DNA of 7,383 nt, from positions 1 to 7,383 of the forward strand of contig JAUVEQ010000141.1 in the NCBI GenBank assembly GCA_030594725.1. Reading direction: 5' to 3'. Under the pieces are notes generated by a model. The model ran no database searches, was not told the DNA's origin, and was given only the letters and a program-made list of their open reading frames with translations. The position numbers and the translations under genes are program-made. Shown here one piece after another: positions 1 to 6,189 of the stretch (position 1 is the stretch's first letter; every line of letters begins with the position of its first letter). The DNA comes from Methanobacteriota archaeon. Its GTDB lineage: Archaea > Thermoplasmatota > DTKX01 > GCA-020343715.

Positions 1-2
1 GC

Positions 3-1787
3 CTCACCTACGAGGTATGGATGGGCCGTGACGTGGACCACATGGAACTGGTCGGGACGACGACACAGACCAGCTTCGATTACGCCGCTGACGACAATGC
101 ACGCCTGATATGGACGGTGATACCCAACGACGGGAAGATCCGTGGCTGGTGCCGCAACGGCCCCCGAGGCTTCACCACGGACATCGAGTTCCCGGTGGAG
201 ATCGACCTGCTCCTCCCCGCCAACGGCGCTGTGGTACCGGGTCCGGACGTCAAGCTGGTATGGTACGGCAGGGACCTTGACTTCGAGCAGGTGCTCTACG
301 ATGTGTGGATCGATCACAAGGGCACCTTGACACGGCTAGTGTGGAAATGGGACGATCCCGCGGGGCCTGTGCTCGTGGTCACGGGCCTGGAGCCTGGCGA
401 GACGTACACATGGTGGGTGGAGGGCGACAACCCCTACTCCACCAAGGGGGTGTCGGAGAGGTGGACCTTCACCATCGCCCGCTCTGGCGTCCCCGTGGTC
501 GACCTGGTGGGTGAGACGTTGTCGGAGGAGGGTGTGACCATCACATGGTCCCCGTCCTTCGAGGGCACACCTCCCGTCATGTACGACGTGCACATCGTCG
601 ACCACGTGCGGGGCGATCTGGTGCTGATACGTGGCACGACCGCTACGACGACCACCCTACACGACCTTCGGGAGGACGCACAGTACCACTGGTACGTCAT
701 CCCCTTCGACGAGGACGGGAAGCAGGGATACTCCACCCCAACGTTCCGCACGTTCTCCTACGATCTCAACTCGCCTCCCGTCGCCAACATCTCCCAGCGA
801 TTGGTGGAGAGGGCTCCCGGCCGCCACGTCCTGGAATGGACCGCCACGGACCCCGATGGGGACCCGATGACCTTCGACGTCTACATGGACCCGTGGAACG
901 CCACGACCCTCATGGCGGGGAGCATCACCGCAAATCGCCTGGAGGTCGATGTCGAGGCAGACCGCATCTACCGGTGGCGGGTCGTGCCCCGGGACGCCCA
1001 GGGCATCGGCGAGCCGGCCAACGGCATCATCGTCACCGGGCCAGGTGGCACCGAGGTGGGCGCATCGGGCAGCCTTCTCTTCCCCGGGGACAACGATGCC
1101 GTCCCCCCACCGGTCGTGAACCTCTCCTGGGAGGCCACCGACCCCCTGGACCGAACGATCCTGTTCGATATCTACATCGTCCACAACGGCAGCGATCCCC
1201 TCCACCAGGCCCCGGTCGTCATCAACGCCACCCTGCCCTGGTGGATCATCGAGGTCGAACCGGAGACAACGGTCTCGTGGGCGGTGGAGGCACGGCCCCT
1301 GAGGGGATCCCTCTCCCTTCTGGGTGTCTCGTCCTTCAGGGTGGCCGAGGGTGCCCTGGACATCCCCATCGCGGTGCTGGGGGTGGCCGACGGACCGCCG
1401 GGCGCCAGGGTCACCGTGAAGGCCCTCAAGACCATCGAGTTCAACGCCACCGGCTCCTCCGCACCTGGTGACGAGGCCCTGGAGTACTGGTTCGATTTCG
1501 GGGATGGAAGGGGTTCGGGCTGGCTCGACCAGCCCTCCGCGGAGCACACCTATCTCAAGGCGGGGCTGTACAACGCCACCCTGATGGTCCGTGCGCCGGA
1601 TGGAACGGAGTCCGCGCCCGCCCTGGTGCTGGTCGAGGTGGAGCCCGGGGACCTGAGCTCCGACACGTCCATCCCGGGTCCCGGAGCCCTCTGGGCACTC
1701 ATCACGCTCCTTGCCACGGCAATGGCGCTCCTCATACCTCGCAGGAGGCGGGGCCGCGAGGCCACCCGCGGGGGTGAGGGGCACTGA
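3..1787 (+). CDS. Secreted/surface multi-domain protein with Fn3-like repeats, PKD domain and C-terminal anchor tail (5' partial)
   Basis: The frame is open to the left edge. The residues before the first ATG (LTYEVW, from base 3) continue an Fn3-type strand, so the true start and signal peptide lie outside the window. Numbering from base 3 gives 594 residues. Five Fn3-like beta-sandwich modules follow one another (about 1-63, 64-160, 161-256, 257-349, 350-450), recognisable by repeated Y/F-D-V-[YWH] strands and by YxWxV strands near each module end. A PKD domain follows (about 451-548; core FDFGDG and EHTYLKAGLYNATL). The protein ends with IPGPGA at 557, a hydrophobic helix and RRRR, a layout like archaeosortase (PGF-CTERM-type) sorting tails. 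Several NxS/T sequons fit surface glycosylation. The role is probably structural or adhesive; no catalytic residues are evident. It directly precedes a cytochrome b and a 22-heme cytochrome c, so a scaffold for surface electron transfer is a reasonable inference, not shown. Confidence 0.85.
   Translation, partial: LTYEVWMGRDVDHMELVGTTTQTSFDYAADDNARLIWTVIPNDGKIRGWCRNGPRGFTTDIEFPVEIDLLLPANGAVVPGPDVKLVWYGRDLDFEQVLYDVWIDHKGTLTRLVWKWDDPAGPVLVVTGLEPGETYTWWVEGDNPYSTKGVSERWTFTIARSGVPVVDLVGETLSEEGVTITWSPSFEGTPPVMYDVHIVDHVRGDLVLIRGTTATTTTLHDLREDAQYHWYVIPFDEDGKQGYSTPTFRTFSYDLNSPPVANISQRLVERAPGRHVLEWTATDPDGDPMTFDVYMDPWNATTLMAGSITANRLEVDVEADRIYRWRVVPRDAQGIGEPANGIIVTGPGGTEVGASGSLLFPGDNDAVPPPVVNLSWEATDPLDRTILFDIYIVHNGSDPLHQAPVVINATLPWWIIEVEPETTVSWAVEARPLRGSLSLLGVSSFRVAEGALDIPIAVLGVADGPPGARVTVKALKTIEFNATGSSAPGDEALEYWFDFGDGRGSGWLDQPSAEHTYLKAGLYNATLMVRAPDGTESAPALVLVEVEPGDLSSDTSIPGPGALWALITLLATAMALLIPRRRRGREATRGGEGH
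1773..1777 (+). promoter_or_regulatory. Candidate Shine-Dalgarno for the CTG start of the cytochrome b gene
   Basis: GGTGA lies six bases before CTG 1784. The same core (GGTGA, 3948-3952) lies seven bases before the clear ATG of the propeller gene, so the spacing is comparable. It sits inside the end of the preceding coding region, as expected for translational coupling. The stretch is G-rich, so a chance match is possible. Confidence 0.45.
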
Positions 1788-2386
1788 CGGACTGGTGGCT
1801 GGCCGACCAGGCGAATCTGGCCCACTGGGTCGGCGTGATCGGCTTCGCCCTCATGGGTCTGTCAATGGTCTACAGCCTGCGCAAGCGCAAGTGGGTCGTG
1901 ACCACTGGCAAGATGACCCTGTGGTTGTCGTGGCATCACTGGGCGGGGTTCATCGGCGGGGTCATGGCGCTGGCCCATACCCTCGGGAACCTGGATGGAT
2001 TGGGCATTCCCCTCATCGTGGTGCTCCTCGTGGTCCTCTGCTCGTCGGGCGTCTACTTCCTGGAGAAACGCTCCCGGAGCCCGCTCAACGAGGCGACGGC
2101 GACCCTTGCCGACCGTCGCAGGGAACGGACCCGTCTTGACGCCGAGTACAGGGCGCTCTACTCCAGGGGAATGGCGACCACGCCCCAGGGGGCGGCCCTG
2201 TACAACAGGCTCATGTCGGTCCACAAGCAGGTGCTGGAGGCGGAGGCCGAAGTGACCAGGATCCAGGGAGAGAGACCCAAGTGGACCTGGTGGCGTCATG
2301 TCCACAACGTGAGCACGATGATGTTGATGGGCATTCTCCTGGTCCATGTATGGACCAAGCTCTACTTCGCGTGGGGTGGTCTGTGA
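1784..2386 (+). CDS. Di-heme b-type cytochrome, four transmembrane helices
   Basis: This is a small integral membrane protein (200 residues from CTG 1784; 183 from GTG 1835). Using the long numbering, the helices are about 13-32, 50-68, 74-93 and 174-195. Helix 2 carries H51/H52 and H65, and helix 4 carries H174 and H188. The spacing H51-H65 and H174-H188 is 14 residues in both, the pattern by which helices B and D of cytochrome b hold two stacked hemes across the membrane. RKRK after helix 1 and EKRSR after helix 3 place those loops inside, so the hydrophilic, charged, probably coiled-coil loop (about 100-165) is cytoplasmic and the C terminus is outside. Likely role: passing electrons across the membrane to the multiheme cytochrome c encoded next. 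Start choice: CTG 1784 overlaps the previous stop (CTGA), has GGTGA six bases upstream, and completes helix 1; GTG 1835 leaves only a stub of that helix, and no ATG, GTG or TTG lies between. The exact family is not identified; a cytochrome b/b6- or b561-like fold is likely. Confidence 0.75.
   Translation: MTDWWLADQANLAHWVGVIGFALMGLSMVYSLRKRKWVVTTGKMTLWLSWHHWAGFIGGVMALAHTLGNLDGLGIPLIVVLLVVLCSSGVYFLEKRSRSPLNEATATLADRRRERTRLDAEYRALYSRGMATTPQGAALYNRLMSVHKQVLEAEAEVTRIQGERPKWTWWRHVHNVSTMMLMGILLVHVWTKLYFAWGGL
2375..2380 (+). promoter_or_regulatory. Ribosome binding site of the 22-heme cytochrome gene
   Basis: GGTGGT, one mismatch from GGAGGT, sits five bases before ATG 2386 within the last codons of the cytochrome b gene. 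Together with the TGATG overlap it fixes the start and implies coupled translation. Confidence 0.6.
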
Positions 2387-3963
2387 TGGACCAGAAGCAG
2401 ATGAGATGGATCATCATCACCCTGGCCGTGGTCCTGGGCTCCGCAATGGTCACCTACCTTGTCGTCGTTGCCTCTCCCGAGACCATAGAGCCCGGTCCAC
2501 GCTCCACCGCCCACGAGGACATCGATTGCGCCAGGTGCCACGAGTCCTATTCCGGTGTCCAGGACTCCCTGTGCCTGGACTGCCATCCGGACATGCCAGA
2601 GCTCACGTGGCATGCCGAGGCCGCAGCGGACGAGGACTGTACCGAGTGCCATTACGAGCACGTTGGCAGTGATTACATCACGGACCTCACCAAGGTGCCC
2701 GAGCATCCGGAGCGGAACATCACCCTGAACAGCCTTCACACGCCCGTCCGGTGTACCGAATGCCACTGGACGGCCTCGCTGGAGCCCGAGTGCGGCTTCT
2801 GTCACGAGCAGTACATCGAGGGCACCCACGAGGTGGGCTTCGCCGACGATTGCGAGCTGTGCCATATCCAGACCGACTGGGACGTGGAATACGACCACGA
2901 GGACGAGGAGGAGCTCGAGTGCCTGGACTGCCACGGGGAGACACCGGACCACACGTATCCAGCTTACCTGGAGTACTCGAAGGAGTGCGACGTGTGCCAT
3001 GCCGTGGACAAGTGGCTGATCCCCGAGCTCGACCACGATGTGATCAACGCCACGAACGCCACCTGCCAATCGTGTCATCCCATGTCCCTCGACCCGATCC
3101 ACGGTGGCAGGTCCTCGGATTGCTCCGATTGCCATTTCAACACCTCCTGGACCCCCCAGTTCGTGGACCACTTCAAGATCGACCCGCCATGCATACGTTG
3201 CCACGAGAACGACAGACCAGCGGAGCACCTGGATGACCGGCAGATAGCACCCCTGGACTGCGATTCGTGTCACGAGCCGGGCGTGAGCTGGAACCGCCAG
3301 GTGCAGCACATCACCCATCCCCAGCCCTGCACCCAGTGCCACGGAGAGGCTCCCGACCTCCACGAGGAGGCCTACGCTGACGATTGCCTGTGGTGCCACG
3401 TACCGGACCGCAGGGACATGCTCAAGCCCCATCCCAACGAGACGGTGGAGTGCACGACATGCCACGTCACAGAACATCTGGGAGGTGACCCCGAGAGGAG
3501 CGTCGACGCCGCCCACGCGGAGGAGTGCTCGGCCTGTCACGTCCCGGGAGTGGATTTCCTGCTGGTGGACATCGACCACGATGCCCTGGGCCAGGACTGC
3601 TACTCGTGCCACGAGGCCACACACGGGGACATCGGGGGATGGGAGGCCGCATGCGGCGCCTGCCATCTGACAGAGTACTGGATCCCGGTGCAGGCCGACC
3701 ACGACCGGTTCTCCGACGATTGCCTGGCATGCCACCCGACATTCCATCCCAACGGCAAGGAGAGGTACAGCGAGGACTGCACACTGTGCCACGAAACGGA
3801 CGACTGGGCGGATAACCTGTGGGGCCCGGACCATGAACTGGTCACGTCCCAGGACATCGACTGCGTCAGCTGCCATGACGACATACATCGTGGGACACTT
3901 GGCATCGTGTGCGAGGAATGTCACACAACGGACACATGGGAGACGGAGGTGATCAACCCATGA
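2386..3963 (+). CDS. Membrane-anchored 22-heme cytochrome c
   Basis: The protein has 525 residues. ATG 2386 overlaps the previous stop (TGATG) and follows a GGTGGT ribosome site by five bases; longer in-frame starts would run back inside the cytochrome b gene. Residues about 7-29 form one hydrophobic helix (RWIIITLAVVLG onward) that anchors the protein with its bulk outside. From residue 48 to 513 there are 22 CxxCH heme c attachment motifs; all 44 cysteines belong to them. I count 24 further histidines outside the motifs, enough for bis-histidine ligation of every heme. From residue 156 the protein is 8.5 tandem two-heme units of 42-47 residues; hemes 1-5 are less regular. The chain is acidic, with many DC and DH pairs. 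Likely role: extracytoplasmic electron wire or store accepting electrons from, or giving them to, the adjacent b-type cytochrome. Terminal partner unknown. Cytochrome c maturation genes are not in the window. Alternative start: ATG 2401. Confidence 0.93.
   Translation: MDQKQMRWIIITLAVVLGSAMVTYLVVVASPETIEPGPRSTAHEDIDCARCHESYSGVQDSLCLDCHPDMPELTWHAEAAADEDCTECHYEHVGSDYITDLTKVPEHPERNITLNSLHTPVRCTECHWTASLEPECGFCHEQYIEGTHEVGFADDCELCHIQTDWDVEYDHEDEEELECLDCHGETPDHTYPAYLEYSKECDVCHAVDKWLIPELDHDVINATNATCQSCHPMSLDPIHGGRSSDCSDCHFNTSWTPQFVDHFKIDPPCIRCHENDRPAEHLDDRQIAPLDCDSCHEPGVSWNRQVQHITHPQPCTQCHGEAPDLHEEAYADDCLWCHVPDRRDMLKPHPNETVECTTCHVTEHLGGDPERSVDAAHAEECSACHVPGVDFLLVDIDHDALGQDCYSCHEATHGDIGGWEAACGACHLTEYWIPVQADHDRFSDDCLACHPTFHPNGKERYSEDCTLCHETDDWADNLWGPDHELVTSQDIDCVSCHDDIHRGTLGIVCEECHTTDTWETEVINP
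2851..3909 (+). repeat. Eight tandem di-heme units inside the cytochrome c gene, plus a half unit at the C terminus
   Basis: Units start at 2851, 2986, 3121, 3259, 3385, 3526, 3652 and 3778, and a half unit starts at 3910. They encode 45, 45, 46, 42, 47, 42, 42 and 44 residues. The common plan is CxxCH, about four residues, usually Trp, five to eight residues, His (mostly in DH), a short linker, a second CxxCH, three to eight residues, His, then about ten residues ending in D/E just before the next Cys. Each unit thus carries two heme sites and at least two free histidines. The Trp is missing in the fifth unit and replaced by Phe in the sixth. The repeat is clear at protein level but diverged at DNA level. 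Confidence 0.85.
3945..3953 (+). promoter_or_regulatory. Strong archaeal Shine-Dalgarno for the propeller/PKD gene
   Basis: GGAGGTGAT is fully complementary to the conserved 3' end of archaeal 16S rRNA (AUCACCUCC). It lies six bases before ATG 3960, whose A precedes the TGA that ends the cytochrome gene (ATGA overlap). It decides the start against the earlier in-frame ATG at 3909. Confidence 0.85.
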
Positions 3964-6113
3964 GGCCCTCCTCGGTCCTGGTGACCGTCCTGGTGGTCCT
4001 CACCCTGTTCGGTGGCCTTGCGCCTCCCATCGCGGAGCCTGTGTCCGCCGAGCCGGTCAAACCGACCCAGATCCACATCGACACCTTCACCGACGGTTCA
4101 GTGGAGTTGATCGGATTGGCCGACCAGTTCGCCAACCTGGAGGCCGAGCTGCTCATCCCCGCGGGTTCCCAGGTCCTGCAGGCATCCCTGAACGTCTCGC
4201 GGGTGCGCTACGAGGTCACCGACATTCCCCTGGACGCCACTCCGAAGGCCATGTGGTGCGGCGACCTGGACCATGACAGGTTCTACGATGACATCATCAT
4301 CGGGTATCAGGAGGAGGGTCGGGTGGATGTCCTGATCCTCGAGGAGGACCCGCTCCGGCTCGTTACCCAGTGGTCGATGGATGTGCCCGACGTCATGGCC
4401 GTTATCGTGGACGATCTGGACCGGGACAACGACAAGGACATCATCGTCGCCAGCGGTTCCGAGGGAAAGGTCTATGTGTTCGAGGCCCTCACCTTCTTCA
4501 CCTTCGCAGACCCCGTGATCATCCCCGTGGGCCCGCGACCCAGTGCGCTGGTGGCCCAGGACCTCAATCCGGATTTCAAGCGGGACATCGTGGTGGCCAA
4601 CACGGGGGGTTCCAGCATTACGATCCTGCAGGGAAGGGGTGACATGACCTTCTACCCCAAGCGGGTCGAGGTGGGACGAGGACCAAGTGCCGTCTCCGTC
4701 TGGGACATGGACGAGGACTATGACAATGATCTGGTGATCGCGGAATCACGCAATGACACCATTTCAATAATGTACAACGAGGGCAACGGCAACTTCTCCA
4801 ACACCACCACCCTTGCCACTGGACCCGGTCTAGTGGACGTGGATGTGCGTCGTGTGAACGGGGATTCCCTTGCCGACATTACGGCCATCTGCGCGGGAGA
4901 CGATCGCATCTACGTGTTCACCCAGCGCTCCGATGGGAGCTTCGAGACATCGGAGGTCCTGGAAGTGGGCAGGGCACCGAGGGACGTGCGGGGCCTCCAC
5001 ATCAATCGGGCCGATGACAATAACATGGACCTGGTGGCCGCATGCTCGGGCTCTGACAATCTGACGATCTACCTGGCCGGAGGGGACCTCCGGCACACCA
5101 TACCCCTCGACGTGCCCGTGGCCGGCCGACCCGTTGCCGTCGGGTTCCTGCGGGGGGGATTGAACGAGGACGATGCCCTGCTGGCCCTCTGTCAGATGCC
5201 CCCCACCCTGTCCATCGCCCTCCCCCGGAACCTCGCCGACGATATCGAACTGGGTTTCGGACCCGGCGGAAGGGAGAACGTCCAAGACCTTCCCCGCGGG
5301 AGCGAGGGAGGTAGATTCGACCTCATCTCGGGCCTCACGAACTACATCGAGAGGCACAAGAGCGAGGCCCGCTTCGGGGAACTGGTGGTGCATCTGGAAG
5401 CACGTGCCAGCAACCCGGGATGGTTGCGCCTCCATGACCTCGAGGTCTGGGTCAAGATCAACAGACCCCCGCGGGCCGACGCGGGCAGGAACGTCACCGT
5501 CCTTGTGGGCGAGCCCGCCGAGCTGAACGGCTCCACATCGTACGACCCCGACGGTGGCTTCATAGAGTTCCTCTGGCTCCTCCCCGGGGACGTGAACCCG
5601 TCCCACATGGATCGGGTGTCCCTCCACGTGTTCAACGAGCCGGGGACGTACATGATCCTCCTCGTGGTTGTCGACCCCTGGGGCCTGCAGGACCAGGACG
5701 TCACCTACGTGAGGGTCAACGCACCTCCGGTGGCAAAGGGCACGGTACCCGCCAGTGTTAACGCCCTGGAGCCCACACGACTGTCGGCCCACCTGTCCGA
5801 GGACCCCGATGGGTCCATCGTGGACTACATATGGGATTACAGCCAGGGTGTCGTTCACGGCAGGACCGTGGACGTCATCTTCACGGGAGAGGGCACATGG
5901 AACGTGACCCTGGAGGTGGTGGACGACCAGGGAGCTCGCACCCTCGCCACCTGGCAGGTGGAGGTCCTTCCATCCCGCGTCCCCTTGAGGGACCCGGCCG
6001 AGCACATACCCGCTGACCAGGGTGAGGTGCCCGGTGCGGGCGCCATAGGCTGCGCGATGGCGCTCATCTGTGGCGCTGGGCTTGCTGGCATCCATCGCCG
6101 GCGAAGGAACTGA
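3960..6113 (+). CDS. Secreted VCBS/FG-GAP-like beta-propeller with two PKD domains and C-terminal anchor tail
   Basis: The protein has 717 residues. The signal peptide is residues 1-30 (cleavage likely after VSA). After an N-terminal strand-rich section (about 31-100), acidic blade motifs recur about every 49 residues: DLDHD at 102, DLDRDND near 152, DLNPD near 201, DMDED near 249, VNGD near 300, NRADD near 349 and a weak one near 397. This gives a seven-bladed VCBS/FG-GAP-type propeller whose Asp clusters may bind calcium. Residues about 430-502 are a linking region. Two PKD domains follow (about 503-587 and 588-673; SYDPDGG and SEDPDGS turns). The tail VPGAGA at 690, a hydrophobic stretch and RRRR resembles the tail of the first gene. 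Likely role: anchored surface protein for adhesion, cell-wall structure or protein partner binding, co-translated with the 22-heme cytochrome. No CxxCH motif is present, so it does not itself carry heme c. Its exact function is not recognised. Confidence 0.9.
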   Translation: MRPSSVLVTVLVVLTLFGGLAPPIAEPVSAEPVKPTQIHIDTFTDGSVELIGLADQFANLEAELLIPAGSQVLQASLNVSRVRYEVTDIPLDATPKAMWCGDLDHDRFYDDIIIGYQEEGRVDVLILEEDPLRLVTQWSMDVPDVMAVIVDDLDRDNDKDIIVASGSEGKVYVFEALTFFTFADPVIIPVGPRPSALVAQDLNPDFKRDIVVANTGGSSITILQGRGDMTFYPKRVEVGRGPSAVSVWDMDEDYDNDLVIAESRNDTISIMYNEGNGNFSNTTTLATGPGLVDVDVRRVNGDSLADITAICAGDDRIYVFTQRSDGSFETSEVLEVGRAPRDVRGLHINRADDNNMDLVAACSGSDNLTIYLAGGDLRHTIPLDVPVAGRPVAVGFLRGGLNEDDALLALCQMPPTLSIALPRNLADDIELGFGPGGRENVQDLPRGSEGGRFDLISGLTNYIERHKSEARFGELVVHLEARASNPGWLRLHDLEVWVKINRPPRADAGRNVTVLVGEPAELNGSTSYDPDGGFIEFLWLLPGDVNPSHMDRVSLHVFNEPGTYMILLVVVDPWGLQDQDVTYVRVNAPPVAKGTVPASVNALEPTRLSAHLSEDPDGSIVDYIWDYSQGVVHGRTVDVIFTGEGTWNVTLEVVDDQGARTLATWQVEVLPSRVPLRDPAEHIPADQGEVPGAGAIGCAMALICGAGLAGIHRRRRN

Positions 6114-6142
6114 GGATGGACCCGCCCCCAATCAGCCTTGAG

Positions 6143-6171
6143 AACCGCCAGGCAACCTATATAAGGCGGTT
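6143..6171 (+). repeat. 7-bp perfect inverted repeat flanking the TATA box
   Basis: AACCGCC (6143-6149) and GGCGGTT (6165-6171) are perfect reverse complements separated by 15 bases that contain the whole BRE/TATA element. Two roles are plausible: an operator for a dimeric regulator that would block TBP/TFB, or a weak hairpin at the end of the upstream operon. No U-run follows, which favours the operator. Confidence 0.55.
6151..6166 (+). promoter_or_regulatory. Archaeal BRE/TATA promoter for the downstream membrane protein gene
   Basis: TATATAA at 6158-6164 is preceded by GGCAACC, close to a purine-rich BRE. With initiation expected about 26-27 bases beyond the TATA centre, transcription would begin near 6187-6190, almost on ATG 6190. 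The mRNA would then be leaderless, which fits the absence of a Shine-Dalgarno sequence there. Confidence 0.75.
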
Positions 6172-6189
6172 GTTACCCTGGATTTATCG

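Noticed and set aside
657..1784. Minus-strand open frame opposite the Fn3/PKD gene
   Set aside because: The plus-strand frame carries repeated Fn3-like and PKD motifs; the antisense product is Gly/Arg/Pro-rich without domain signal.
2281..2385. N-terminal extension of the cytochrome c upstream of ATG 2386
   Set aside because: It would overlap over 100 bases of the cytochrome b gene's essential last helix. ATG 2386 has a TGATG overlap, a ribosome site and is followed directly by the membrane anchor.
2362..3924. Long minus-strand open frame opposite the cytochrome c gene
   Set aside because: The plus strand has 22 regular CxxCH motifs, a membrane anchor and ribosome sites. The antisense frame is open because GC-rich sense codons avoid the trinucleotides that give reverse stops; its product shows no recognisable domain.
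2527..3924. CxxC pairs read as zinc ribbons or iron-sulfur sites
   Set aside because: All 22 motifs are strictly CxxCH, in a protein with an export-type N-terminal helix and many spare histidines, which is the heme c pattern.
3909..3959. Earlier ATG for the propeller/PKD gene
   Set aside because: GGAGGTGAT lies just before ATG 3960, and from there a clean signal peptide begins; the extra residues would place a hydrophilic stretch before it.
4830..6131. Long minus-strand open frame opposite the propeller/PKD gene
   Set aside because: It shows no recognisable domain and lies over clear PKD and propeller coding on the plus strand.
6114..6142. Transcription terminator after the propeller gene
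   Set aside because: No T-run or convincing hairpin is seen in this stretch; the only inverted repeat nearby surrounds the TATA box of the next gene.
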